From: Plantibacter sp. PA-3-X8
GTDB taxonomy: Bacteria; Actinomycetota; Actinomycetes; Actinomycetales; Microbacteriaceae
DNA: 64,000 nt
NCBI RefSeq assembly: GCF_003856975.1
Contig: NZ_CP033107.1
Location: 2,976,001 to 3,040,000, forward strand
Reading direction: 5' to 3'
The translations under genes were made by a program, and so were the position numbers. The notes under the pieces were generated by a model. That model did not search any database. It was not told the origin of the DNA and was given only the letters and a program-made list of their open reading frames with translations. Positions 30,561 to 38,565 of this stretch are shown one piece after another; within the stretch, counting starts at the first letter, position 1; each line of letters starts with the position of its first letter.

Positions 30561-31768
30561 TGACGACTGCAGCACCGACTCAGACCGAAGGACAGCACGG
30601 CATCACGGCACACAGCGACGGCGCAGGACGCGTCATCCCGGTGCAGACCCGATCGGAGCGCTTCAGCTCCTATGATGTCGCCGACTTCCCAGCGGTGACG
30701 GGACGCGAGGCGGTCTGGAAGCTCAGCCCGGTCGCGCAGTTCACCGACCTCACCGCGGGGGAGCTCGACGGCTCGCCCACCCCGATCACGCACGACGACG
30801 TCGACGGTTTCAGCGTCGAGTGGGTCAGTCGCGACGACGCGCGCGTCGGCTCCGCCGGCGTGCCGGAGGAGCGCGCCTCCGCGAACGCCTGGTCGAGCTT
30901 CGACCAGGCACTGGCGATCTCGGTCACGGGCGAGGAGCCCAAGACCCTGCGCCTCGAGCGGAGCGGGCTCGGCGACGGCGCCCGCGCTGCGCACACCGTC
31001 ATCACCGCCGCGCCGTTCAGCCGTGGCCTCATCATCATCGAGAACGCGGGCGACGCCCGCCTCACCGAGAACGTCGAGATCGTCGTCGGCGAACAGGCCG
31101 ACGTGACCGTCGTGACCGTGCAGTGGTGGGACGACGCCGCCGTGCACCTCGCCAGCCACTTCGCGTCCATCGGTCGCGACGCCCACCTCAAGCACGTCGT
31201 GGTGTCGCTCGGCGGCAAGGTCGTCCGGGTGAACCCGACCCTGCACCTCGCCGGTCAGGGCTCGGACCTCGACTCGCTCGGCGTGTACTTCTCCGACGCG
31301 GGTCAGCACCTCGAGCAGCAGGTCTACATGCACCACGACGCACCGAACACCCGCGGGCGCGTGACCTACAAGGGCGCACTGCAGGGCGAGGGTGCGCGGT
31401 CCGTGTGGATCGGCGACGTCCTCATCAGCAACCGTGCCGTCGGCACCGACAGCTACGAGCAGAACCGCAACCTGGTCCTCTCCGACGGCACCCGTGCCGA
31501 CTCGGTGCCGAACCTCGAGATCGAGACCGGCGACATCGCCGGTGCCGGTCACGCGAGCGCGACCGGACGATTCGACGACGAGCAGCTCTTCTACCTGCAG
31601 GCTCGAGGCATCCCTGAAGACGAGGCACGACGACTCGTCGTCCGCGGCTTCCTCGTGGAGATCATCCAGCAGATCGGTGACACCGAGCTGCAGGAGCGCC
31701 TCTCGGCGGCCATCGAGGCCGAACTGCTCGGCGCCGACGGACAGGGCACCGGCGGAGCGCAGCACTGA
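30560..31768 (+). CDS. sufD: Fe-S cluster assembly protein SufD
   Basis: The partner of SufB in the SufBC2D scaffold. It has 402 aa. The divergent N-terminus is followed by the same right-handed beta-helix fold and the C-terminal signature EEQLFYLQARGIPEDEARRLVVRGF. The ATG overlaps the sufB stop codon by one base (TAATG), and the stop codon overlaps the next start in the same way, so the operon is tightly coupled. Confidence 0.95.
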   Translation: MTTAAPTQTEGQHGITAHSDGAGRVIPVQTRSERFSSYDVADFPAVTGREAVWKLSPVAQFTDLTAGELDGSPTPITHDDVDGFSVEWVSRDDARVGSAGVPEERASANAWSSFDQALAISVTGEEPKTLRLERSGLGDGARAAHTVITAAPFSRGLIIIENAGDARLTENVEIVVGEQADVTVVTVQWWDDAAVHLASHFASIGRDAHLKHVVVSLGGKVVRVNPTLHLAGQGSDLDSLGVYFSDAGQHLEQQVYMHHDAPNTRGRVTYKGALQGEGARSVWIGDVLISNRAVGTDSYEQNRNLVLSDGTRADSVPNLEIETGDIAGAGHASATGRFDDEQLFYLQARGIPEDEARRLVVRGFLVEIIQQIGDTELQERLSAAIEAELLGADGQGTGGAQH

Positions 31769-32091
31769 TGGCGACGAAGGTGTGCTCGTTCGACGAGCTC
31801 GCCGTCAACCAGGCCAAGCGGGTCGTGGTGGACGGCGTGCCGATCGCCCTCGTGCGCGACGCGTCGGACGAACTGTTCGCGATCGGCGACGTCTGCACCC
31901 ACGGCGACATCTCGCTGTCCGAAGGCTTCGTCGAGGACGGCAACCTCGAATGCTGGGCACACGGCTCGCAGTTCTCGCTCACGACGGGCAAGCCGCTCAC
32001 CCTTCCGGCCTACGAGCCGGTCCCCGTCTACACCGTCGAGCTCATCGACGGCGACATCTACATCGACCCGACCGCAACGAAAGAGATCTAG
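31768..32091 (+). CDS. Rieske-type [2Fe-2S] ferredoxin of the suf operon
   Basis: A 107-aa soluble Rieske protein. The cluster ligands are Cys43 and His45 (CTHG) and Cys62 and His65 (CWAHG). It resembles the ferredoxin subunits of aromatic-ring dioxygenases and is often annotated that way. No oxygenase gene is nearby, and the location between sufD and sufC with a 1-nt overlap to sufD shows it belongs to Fe-S assembly. A role as electron donor to the scaffold is an inference. The same insertion is known in other actinobacterial suf operons. Confidence 0.9.
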   Translation: MATKVCSFDELAVNQAKRVVVDGVPIALVRDASDELFAIGDVCTHGDISLSEGFVEDGNLECWAHGSQFSLTTGKPLTLPAYEPVPVYTVELIDGDIYIDPTATKEI

Positions 32092-32095
32092 CACC

Positions 32096-32872
32096 ATGTC
32101 AGTCCTCGAAATCCGCGACCTGCACGTCAGCGTCGAAACCGAGCAGGGCACCAAGCCGATCCTGCGTGGCGTCGACCTCACCATCCGCACGGGCGAAACG
32201 CACGCGATCATGGGTCCGAACGGTTCGGGCAAGTCCACGCTCGCGTACACGATCGCCGGCCACCCGAAGTACACCGTCGACAGCGGATCCATCACGCTGG
32301 ATGGCGAGGACGTCCTCGCGATGAGCGTGGACGAGCGCGCCCGTGCCGGACTCTTCCTCGCGATGCAGTACCCCGTCGAGATCCCCGGCGTCACGGTCAC
32401 GAACTTCCTCCGCACGGCGAAGACCGCCGTCGACGGCGAGGCGCCCGCGATCCGCGGCTGGATCAAGGACGTCCGCGAGTCGATGAAGAACCTGCGCATG
32501 GAGCCTGCCTTCGCCGAGCGCAACGTCAACGAGGGCTTCTCCGGTGGCGAGAAGAAGCGTCACGAGATCCTCCAGCTCGAGCTGCTGAAGCCGCAGTTCG
32601 CAGTCCTCGACGAGACCGACTCCGGCCTCGACGTCGACGCCCTCAAGATCGTGTCCGAGGGCGTCAACCGCGCCAAGGAGAACACGGGCCTCGGCGTCCT
32701 GCTGATCACGCACTACACGCGGATCCTCCGCTACATCAAGCCGGACTTCGTGCACGTCTTCGTCGCCGGCAAGATCGCCGAGCAGGGCGGTCCCGAGCTC
32801 GCCGACCGACTCGAGAACGAAGGCTACGACCGTTTCCTCGTCGATGCCGTCGTCGCCCCGGAAGGTGCCTGA
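32096..32872 (+). CDS. sufC: Fe-S cluster assembly ATPase SufC
   Basis: The ABC-type ATPase that drives the SufBD scaffold. The 258-aa protein has Walker A GPNGSGKSTL, a signature FSGGEKKRHEIL, and Walker B with LDETDSGLDVDAL, the SufC-specific form. The ATG at 32096 lies 4 nt after the Rieske gene. It ends the sufB-sufD-Rieske-sufC operon. sufS and sufU, which usually follow, are absent. Confidence 0.97.
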   Translation: MSVLEIRDLHVSVETEQGTKPILRGVDLTIRTGETHAIMGPNGSGKSTLAYTIAGHPKYTVDSGSITLDGEDVLAMSVDERARAGLFLAMQYPVEIPGVTVTNFLRTAKTAVDGEAPAIRGWIKDVRESMKNLRMEPAFAERNVNEGFSGGEKKRHEILQLELLKPQFAVLDETDSGLDVDALKIVSEGVNRAKENTGLGVLLITHYTRILRYIKPDFVHVFVAGKIAEQGGPELADRLENEGYDRFLVDAVVAPEGA

Positions 32873-32888
32873 AGCCGCGCGAGCGGTC

Positions 32889-32894
32889 TAAGAT
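32889..32894 (+). promoter_or_regulatory. Leaderless -10 element (TAAGAT) of sufT
   Basis: TAAGAT ends 6 nt before the ATG at 32901, with no ribosome-binding site between. sufT may therefore have its own leaderless transcript besides read-through from sufC. Confidence 0.5.
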
Positions 32895-32900
32895 AACGAC

Positions 32901-33230
32901 ATGGTAACAACGCTCAGTCCGCAACGATTCGACGAGGTCGAAGAGGCGCTCAAGGACGTCATGGACCCCGAGCTCGGGGTGAACGTGGTCGACCTCGGTC
33001 TCATCTACGACCTGGGTTGGGATGACGAGAACGACGCGCTCATCATCCACATGACCCTGACCTCCGCCGGATGTCCGCTCACGGACGTCCTCGAGGAGCA
33101 GACTGGTCAAGCGCTCGACGGCATCGTCGACGCCTTCCGCATCAACTGGGTGTGGATGCCGCCGTGGGGCCCGGAGCGCATCACGGACGACGGGCGCGAC
33201 ATGATGCGTGCCCTCGGCTTCTCGATCTGA
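32901..33230 (+). CDS. sufT: SufT-type MIP18/DUF59 Fe-S maturation protein
   Basis: A 109-aa stand-alone DUF59 (MIP18) protein. Members help mature Fe-S proteins. The family core is LKDVMDPELGVNVVDLGLIYDL followed by TLTSAGCPLTDVLEEQ, with its conserved Cys. The C-terminus WMPPWGPERITDDGRDMMRALGF is typical of the suf-linked subgroup. The gene lies 28 nt after sufC with a leaderless-type promoter and is closed by a strong hairpin. Confidence 0.92.
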   Translation: MVTTLSPQRFDEVEEALKDVMDPELGVNVVDLGLIYDLGWDDENDALIIHMTLTSAGCPLTDVLEEQTGQALDGIVDAFRINWVWMPPWGPERITDDGRDMMRALGFSI

Positions 33231-33242
33231 TCGAACCTCCCC

Positions 33243-33277
33243 GACGACGGACGGCTGCATTGCAGCCGTCCGTCGTC
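33243..33277 (+). terminator. Terminator of the suf operon
   Basis: A 17-nt perfect inverted repeat (33243-33259 with 33261-33277) starts 12 nt after the sufT stop codon. The following bases CTGTTCC are only weakly T-rich. Confidence 0.8.
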
Positions 33278-33311
33278 CTGTTCCCGGCAGCGTCGTCCGG
33301 CTGATCCCGGA

Positions 33312-33317
33312 TAGGGT
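33312..33317 (+). promoter_or_regulatory. Leaderless -10 element (TAGGGT) of the PatB-type lyase
   Basis: TAGGGT lies exactly 6 nt before the ATG at 33324. There is no Shine-Dalgarno sequence. Confidence 0.55.
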
Positions 33318-33323
33318 CGAGGC

Positions 33324-34490
33324 ATGACCGAGATCGTGTCCGCAGACCCCCTCGACGTCCTGCGCAGCCGGACGAGCGAGAAGTGGTCCGAGTACTCCGA
33401 CGACGTCCTGCCCATGTTCGTCGCCGAGATGGACGTCCCCCTGGCACCCGTGGTCCGCGATGCCCTGCACGCGGCGATCGACCGCGGTGACGCCGGGTAT
33501 GTCGCGAGCCGCACACGGCTCCCACAGGCGTTCGCCGACTTCGCAGCGCGACGCTGGGGATGGGACGTGGATCCCGGCTCCGTGTTCACCACCGCCGACG
33601 TCAGCATGGGCATCGTCGAGATCCTGCGGCGCGTCATCTCGCCCGGCGAGGGCGTCGTGATCACCTCGCCGGTCTACCCGCCGTTCTTCGACCTCGTCAC
33701 CGAGGCCGGGGGAGTCGTGGTGGATGCCCCCTTGCTCGGGTCCAGCCGCGCCGACGATCCCGCCGGGGGCTGGCGGCTCGACCTGGACGGTCTCGAAGCC
33801 GCCTTCCGCAACGGCGCGAAGGCGTTCCTCCTCTGCAACCCGCACAACCCGGTCGGTCGGCCGCACACGGTCGACGAACTCCGCTCGGTCGCCGCGCTGG
33901 CCGCGCGGTACGGGGTCACGGTCGTGAGCGATGAGATCCACGCTCCGCTCACCCAGCCGGGCGAGCGGTTCGTCCCCTATCTCAGCGTGTCCGACGAGGC
34001 CGCCGAACACGGGTACGCCGTCCTGTCGGCGAGCAAGGCCTGGAACCTCGCCGGCCTGAAGTGCGCGGTGATGGTCACCGCCGGCCCCGGGCCGCGGAGC
34101 GTGGTCGCCGGGATGCCGGTCGAGGTGTTCTGGCGGACGGGCCAGTTCGGTGTACTGGCTTCGGTCGCCGCCTTCGAGGCCGGAGAGCCCTGGCTGGACG
34201 GGCTCCTCGGGTTGCTCGACGGCAACCGGCGGCTGCTCGGTGAGCTGCTGGGCACCGAGTTGCCCGAGGTCGGCTACTGTCCGCCTGCCGCCGGGTACCT
34301 CGCCTGGCTGGACTGCACCACGCTCGGTTGGACCGAGCCCCCGGCGCGGCGCATCCTGCGCGAGGCGCGCGTGGCCCTGCAGGAGGGAGCCCCGTTCGGG
34401 CCCGGCGGCGTCGGCCATGCACGACTCAACCTGGCCTGCTCACCCGAGCTCCTCACCGAGGCGGTCGGACGGATCTCCGCCCTGCGTTGA
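33324..34490 (+). CDS. PLP-dependent C-S lyase, MalY/PatB family
   Basis: A 388-aa fold-type I aminotransferase-like enzyme. The family usually cleaves cystathionine or cysteine conjugates to a thiol, pyruvate and ammonia. The PLP lysine is Lys238 in SASKAWNLAGLK. Other PLP contacts are LCNPHNPVGR, VVSDEIHAPL and the C-terminal HARLNLACS with its carboxylate-binding Arg. It starts 93 nt after sufT behind the suf terminator and has its own leaderless promoter. sufS is missing from the suf locus, but I see no direct evidence that this protein replaces it. Substrate is unproven. Confidence 0.88.
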   Translation: MTEIVSADPLDVLRSRTSEKWSEYSDDVLPMFVAEMDVPLAPVVRDALHAAIDRGDAGYVASRTRLPQAFADFAARRWGWDVDPGSVFTTADVSMGIVEILRRVISPGEGVVITSPVYPPFFDLVTEAGGVVVDAPLLGSSRADDPAGGWRLDLDGLEAAFRNGAKAFLLCNPHNPVGRPHTVDELRSVAALAARYGVTVVSDEIHAPLTQPGERFVPYLSVSDEAAEHGYAVLSASKAWNLAGLKCAVMVTAGPGPRSVVAGMPVEVFWRTGQFGVLASVAAFEAGEPWLDGLLGLLDGNRRLLGELLGTELPEVGYCPPAAGYLAWLDCTTLGWTEPPARRILREARVALQEGAPFGPGGVGHARLNLACSPELLTEAVGRISALR

Positions 34491-34544
34491 CGGCCGTCCG
34501 GCCGCACCGGAACGGCCGCGGTGCTGAGCATCGGATTCACGATT

Positions 34545-34550
34545 TATACT
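34545..34550 (+). promoter_or_regulatory. -10 element (TATACT) of the ABC-F gene
   Basis: TATACT is close to the SigA consensus, 54 nt upstream of the ATG at 34605, and implies a leader of about 48 nt. Confidence 0.5.
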
Positions 34551-34604
34551 GGGAGGCTGACCCCCACCCTCCGCGTTGTCGAAACGCACCCGAAGAAATG
34601 GACT

Positions 34605-36209
34605 ATGCCTGTGCTGAGTGTGCACGACCTCGAGATCCGCGTGGGGGCACGCGTGCTCATGGAGCACGTGAACTTCCGCGTGTCCGCCGGCGACAAGATC
34701 GGCCTCGTCGGCCGCAACGGTGCCGGGAAGACGACCCTGACCAAGACGCTCGCGGGGGAGACCCTCCCGACGAACGGCAAGATCGATCGCGGTGGCGAGA
34801 TCGGGTACCTGCCGCAGGACCCGCGCTCCGGCAACCCGGAGGACCTCGCCCGCACCCGCATCCTCGATGCGCGCGGTCTCGGCCAGCTCGCGCTCGGCAT
34901 GCACGAGTCGAGCATGGCCATGGCGAGCGACGACCCGAAGGTGGCGGAAGCCGCCATGAAGAAGTACGGCAACCTCACCGACCGGTTCAACGCGCTCGGC
35001 GGGTACGCCGCAGAGGCCGAGGCGGCCTCGATCGCGTCGAACCTGAACCTGCCCGACCGCATCCTCGATCAGCAGCTGAAGACGCTCTCGGGTGGACAGC
35101 GCCGCCGCATCGAACTCGCGCGCATCCTGTTCTCCGACGCCGAGACGCTCATCCTCGACGAGCCGACCAACCACCTCGACGCCGACTCCGTCGTCTGGCT
35201 GCGTGAGTTCCTCAAGCAGTACAAGGGCGGGTTCATCGTGATCTCGCACGACATCGAGCTCGTCGGCGAGACCGTCAACCGGGTCTTCTACCTCGATGCG
35301 AACCGCACCGTCATCGACATCTACAACATGAACTGGAAGAACTACCAGCGTCAGCGCGAGGCCGACGAGGAGCGCCGGAAGAAGGAGCGCACCAACGTCG
35401 AGAAGAAGGCGACGGCGCTCCAGCTCCAGGCGGCCAAGTTCGGTGCGAAGGCCAGCAAGGCGGCCGCAGCCCACCAGATGGTGGCTCGCGCCGAACGGAT
35501 GCTCTCCGGGCTCGAAGAGGTCCGCGCGCAAGACCGCGTGGCCAAGCTGCGGTTCCCGACCCCGGCGCCCTGTGGCCGGACGCCGCTCATGGCGAGCAAC
35601 CTGTCGAAGAGCTACGGCTCGCTCGAGATCTTCACGGCCGTCGACCTCGCGATCGACCGTGGCTCGAAGGTCGTCATCCTCGGATTCAACGGCGCGGGCA
35701 AGACGACCCTGCTGCGGATCCTCGCCGGAGTGGACCAGCCCGACACCGGGCAGCTCGAGCCCGGGCACGGCCTGCGGATCGGCTACTACGCGCAGGAGCA
35801 CGAGACGATCGACGTGAAGCGCAGCGTGCTCGAGAACATGGTCTCCTCGTCGCCGAACATCACCGAGATGGAAGCGCGCAAGGTCCTCGGCTCGTTCCTG
35901 TTCACCGGCGACGACTCCAACAAGCTCGCGGGCGTGCTGTCCGGTGGCGAGAAGACGAGACTCGCTCTCGCGATGATCGTCGTCTCGGGCGCGAACATGC
36001 TCCTCCTCGACGAACCGACCAACAACCTCGACCCGGCCAGCCGTCTGGAGATCCTCGACGCGCTCGCCCACTACGAGGGTGCCGTTGTGCTCGTGAGTCA
36101 CGATGAGGGCGCCGTCGAGGCGCTCAACCCCGAGCGGGTGCTCATCCTGCCCGACGGCGTCGAGGACCACTGGAACAAGGACTACCAGGACCTCGTCAGC
36201 CTGGCCTAG
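34605..36209 (+). CDS. ABC-F family ATPase
   Basis: A 534-aa soluble protein with two ABC domains and no membrane segment, the hallmark of ABC-F proteins, which act on the ribosome. Walker A motifs are [10 protein letters not shown] and [11 protein letters not shown]. Signatures are LSGGQRRRIELA and LSGGEKTRLALA. A charged linker of about 80 residues (QRQREADEERRKKERTNVEKKA onward) separates the domains. It looks like the orthologue of M. tuberculosis Rv1473, and its position after the suf genes agrees. Whether it affects antibiotic susceptibility or general translation cannot be told from sequence. The frame runs further upstream, but MPVLSVHDLEIRVG is the conserved start. Confidence 0.9.
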   Translation: MPVLSVHDLEIRVGARVLMEHVNFRVSAGDKIGLVGRNGAGKTTLTKTLAGETLPTNGKIDRGGEIGYLPQDPRSGNPEDLARTRILDARGLGQLALGMHESSMAMASDDPKVAEAAMKKYGNLTDRFNALGGYAAEAEAASIASNLNLPDRILDQQLKTLSGGQRRRIELARILFSDAETLILDEPTNHLDADSVVWLREFLKQYKGGFIVISHDIELVGETVNRVFYLDANRTVIDIYNMNWKNYQRQREADEERRKKERTNVEKKATALQLQAAKFGAKASKAAAAHQMVARAERMLSGLEEVRAQDRVAKLRFPTPAPCGRTPLMASNLSKSYGSLEIFTAVDLAIDRGSKVVILGFNGAGKTTLLRILAGVDQPDTGQLEPGHGLRIGYYAQEHETIDVKRSVLENMVSSSPNITEMEARKVLGSFLFTGDDSNKLAGVLSGGEKTRLALAMIVVSGANMLLLDEPTNNLDPASRLEILDALAHYEGAVVLVSHDEGAVEALNPERVLILPDGVEDHWNKDYQDLVSLA

Positions 36210-36228
36210 CGCGCCAGCGGGCCAGCGC

Positions 36229-36253
36229 GCCCCGTCCGTCGACGGCTCGGGGC
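36229..36253. terminator. Bidirectional terminator between ABC-F and SURF1 genes
   Basis: GCCCCG (36229-36234) pairs with CGGGGC (36248-36253) around an inner palindrome CCGTCGACGG. It lies between convergent stops. A second hairpin made from two GCGCGC arms (36209-36214 with 36225-36230) precedes it. Confidence 0.6.
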
Positions 36254-36260
36254 GGTCGGG

Positions 36261-37109
36261 TCAGCGACTCGCTTCGAGGATCTCATCCTCGATGTCGGCG
36301 TCGGACCGTGCCTTCGCGGCGAGCCGTTCGGCGCGCGCAGCCGCACGCCGCTGCTCCTTCGGGTCGTCGGAGTTCAGGATGCGGTACTCCTGACGGATGG
36401 CATAGGCGAGGAAGATGAAGCCCATCAGCGCGAAGACCACCCATTGCAGCGCGTACGAGAGGTGCATCCCCTCGTTCGGCTCGGGCTTGATCGGACCGAG
36501 CGGTGCCGCCTCGGCAGGCGCCGGGCTCTCCGAGAGGAGCATGCCGTACGCACCGGAGTAGAGCGTCTCGCCGCGGAGTTCGGCGATCTGCGGGAGGTTG
36601 ATCGTGGCCACCTGGCCGTCGGCGGCCCCGCGGCCCGGGAGCGTCGGTTCGCCGGGTCGGATGCGGACGACGACCGAGACCTCACCGCTCGGAGGGGCCG
36701 GGACCGACTCGGGTGCTTCGAGTGAATCGTTCGCAGCGACCCAGCCACGGTCGACGATGAACACGTCTCCGTTGGCAAGTCGGAGCGGCGTGAGGACGTT
36801 GAAGCCCGCCTGGTTGTTCCGGGGACGGTTCCGGACCAGCAGCTGTTCGTCAGGCAGGTAGGTGCCACTCATCGACACCGGGTGCCATTCGTCGGCCACG
36901 CTGAAGGAGTCCAGCGACGGCAGCGCTTCGTCGAGCGGGATCGGGGTCGCGTCCCAATTGGTCTCGATGCGCTGGACCTCCTCCTCCTTCTCGCTCGCGC
37001 GGGCGAGCTGCCAGTTGGAGAGGAGGACGCACACGATCGCGAACACGATCGCGACGCCGAGGTAGCCGAGCCAACGGCGGCTGAAGGCGAACCGCCAGCC
37101 CGCGCTCAT
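36261..37109 (-). CDS. SURF1-family cytochrome oxidase biogenesis protein
   Basis: The 282-aa protein has an N-terminal transmembrane helix (WLGYLGVAIVFAIVCVLLSNWQLAR), an extracytoplasmic domain with VDRGWV, and a second helix near the C-terminus (ALQWVVFALMGFIFLAYAI). This is the SURF1 layout. SURF1 helps insert haem A into the aa3 oxidase, which fits with ctaA and ctaB about 10 kb away. A charged tail rich in Arg, Glu and Ala follows. Its ATG overlaps the stop codon of the 74-aa gene by 4 nt, so it is the last gene of a coupled trio. Confidence 0.9.
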   Translation of the reverse strand: MSAGWRFAFSRRWLGYLGVAIVFAIVCVLLSNWQLARASEKEEEVQRIETNWDATPIPLDEALPSLDSFSVADEWHPVSMSGTYLPDEQLLVRNRPRNNQAGFNVLTPLRLANGDVFIVDRGWVAANDSLEAPESVPAPPSGEVSVVVRIRPGEPTLPGRGAADGQVATINLPQIAELRGETLYSGAYGMLLSESPAPAEAAPLGPIKPEPNEGMHLSYALQWVVFALMGFIFLAYAIRQEYRILNSDDPKEQRRAAARAERLAAKARSDADIEDEILEASR

Positions 37110-37330
37110 GAGCCGACCGCCGACGCCAGCGGACGCCGCTCGAGCGGGAAGGAGCGGGCCTCGAGGAAGGCTTCCAAGAAGTCGACGTGTTCGTCGCAGG
37201 CGGTCCAGACCTTCACGCGGTCCTCCGCGTGGATCTTCGGATTGCGCCACTCGATCCGCCAGCTCGCCGCCGCGCGGCAGCCGGCCCGGGAGCAGATCAC
37301 GCCGTCGGGCTCAGCACCGAACCCGATCAT
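37106..37330 (-). CDS. Conserved small protein with possible CCCH zinc site
   Basis: A 74-aa protein of unknown function. It has Cys13 and Cys18 (CSRAGC), then SWRIEWRNPKIHAEDRVKVW, then Cys45 and His48 (CDEH), and ends in a helix FLEAFLEARSFPL. The spacing C-x4-C...C-x2-H would suit one zinc ion. The start overlaps the stop of the DUF3099 gene by 4 nt, and its stop overlaps the SURF1 start by 4 nt. Translational coupling suggests a role linked to those membrane proteins. I do not recognise a named family. Confidence 0.8.
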   Translation of the reverse strand: MIGFGAEPDGVICSRAGCRAAASWRIEWRNPKIHAEDRVKVWTACDEHVDFLEAFLEARSFPLERRPLASAVGS

Positions 37331-37635
37331 GCCTGGTCGGCCGGACGAGGCGGAACCGAGTCGTCGACGATGATCGGCCGCTGGGACACGACGACACCGG
37401 TGGGGCGCTCGATGGCCCCCTGCGACGGCAGCGACCCGGCGTTCGCGATGATGACGGCGACGTACGGCAGGAAGATGGCACCGGCTGCGACCGCGAACAT
37501 CCAACCGCCCTGGACGAACGGGAGCGCAGCGAGGCAAAGCAACCGGACACCCATGGTGATCGAGTACTTGATGAGCCGCTGCCGGCGCTCTTGTTCGGGA
37601 GCCGGTGGGAGGGAGGTGATGCTCTGCTGCTTCAT
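37327..37635 (-). CDS. DUF3099 membrane protein
   Basis: A 102-aa protein with two adjacent transmembrane helices (MGVRLLCLAALPFVQGGWMFAVAAGAIFLPYVAVIIANA) and short soluble ends. It fits the DUF3099 family of actinobacteria, whose function is unknown. The ATG follows a TAGGCT -10 by 9 nt, so the leader is nearly absent. It is the first gene of the DUF3099 / 74-aa / SURF1 unit and overlaps the next gene by 4 nt. Confidence 0.82.
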   Translation of the reverse strand: MKQQSITSLPPAPEQERRQRLIKYSITMGVRLLCLAALPFVQGGWMFAVAAGAIFLPYVAVIIANAGSLPSQGAIERPTGVVVSQRPIIVDDSVPPRPADQA

Positions 37636-37644
37636 GCCATGACC

Positions 37645-37650
37645 AGCCTA
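37645..37650 (-). promoter_or_regulatory. -10 element (TAGGCT) of the DUF3099-SURF1 unit
   Basis: TAGGCT on the minus strand lies 9 nt before the DUF3099 ATG, which suggests a transcript with only 2-3 leader bases. Confidence 0.45.
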
Positions 37651-37706
37651 CGCGCTCGGCGGGTGGGCGAAGCCCCCAAATCACCGGGAGAAAGGGAGTA
37701 CCCCCA

Positions 37707-37712
37707 TATGCT
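37707..37712 (+). promoter_or_regulatory. -10 element (TATGCT) of fabG
   Basis: TATGCT lies 84 nt upstream of the fabG ATG. A ribosome-binding site AGGAGAGG precedes the start codon. Confidence 0.45.
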
Positions 37713-37796
37713 GGTACGGGCCCGCGGCCGGAACGTCGCGCGCCCCGACGGCCGCCGCACGAGTCGGCCGGTATCGCCGCAGGAGAGGAATCGACC

Positions 37797-38507
37797 ATGA
37801 CCGCACCACGCACCGTACTCGTCACCGGAGGCAACCGGGGGATCGGCTTCGCCATCGCCGAGGAGTTCGTCGCGCAGGGTCACCGCGTCGCCGTCACCGC
37901 ACGATCCGGCGAGGGCCCCGCTGGCACGTTGACCGTCCGCGCGGACGTCACCGACGCCGCCTCCGTCGACGCGGCGTTCAACGAGATCGAGTCGGAGCTC
38001 GGGCCGGTCGAGGTGCTCGTCGCGAATGCGGGCATCACGAAGGACACCTTGCTCATGCGGATGAGCGAAGACGACTTCGACCAGGTGGTCGACACGAACC
38101 TCGGCGGCTCCTTCCGCGTCGTCAAGCGCGCGTCCAAGGGCATGCTCAAGGCACGCTTTGGACGCATCGTGCTCATCTCCAGCGTCGTGGGTCTCTACGG
38201 GTCCGCCGGCCAGGTCAACTACGCGGCCTCGAAGAGCGGCCTCATCGGCATGGCGCGATCCATCACCCGCGAGCTCGGTGCACGTGGGATCACGGCGAAC
38301 GTGATCGCCCCGGGGTTCATCGAGACCGACATGACCGCCGAACTGCCCGCCGAGACCCAGGCCGAGTACAAGAAGAGCATCCCGGCAGCGCGTTTCGCGA
38401 GTGCGAACGAGGTCGCGAAGGTCGTCACGTGGATCGCCGGTGACGACGCGGGCTACATCTCCGGCGCCGTCATCCCGGTCGACGGCGGCCTCGGCATGGG
38501 TCACTGA
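37797..38507 (+). CDS. fabG: Short-chain dehydrogenase, FabG-type 3-oxoacyl-ACP reductase
   Basis: A 236-aa NADPH-dependent reductase of the SDR family. The cofactor motif TGGNRGIG is at residues 10-17, NAG follows, and the catalytic residues are Ser129, Tyr142 and Lys146 (YAASK). It ends with the VIPVDGGLGMGH tail typical of FabG1/MabA. Reduction of 3-oxoacyl-ACP in fatty acid elongation is the likely role. inhA, next to fabG1 in mycobacteria, is absent. Other SDR substrates cannot be excluded, but the close MabA resemblance supports the call. AGGAGAGG precedes the ATG. Confidence 0.87.
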   Translation: MTAPRTVLVTGGNRGIGFAIAEEFVAQGHRVAVTARSGEGPAGTLTVRADVTDAASVDAAFNEIESELGPVEVLVANAGITKDTLLMRMSEDDFDQVVDTNLGGSFRVVKRASKGMLKARFGRIVLISSVVGLYGSAGQVNYAASKSGLIGMARSITRELGARGITANVIAPGFIETDMTAELPAETQAEYKKSIPAARFASANEVAKVVTWIAGDDAGYISGAVIPVDGGLGMGH

Positions 38508-38565
38508 CCCGGGCAGCACCGCACCGAGCAGAACCCGACCTCGGGCGCTGACCCCGACGCGCGGA

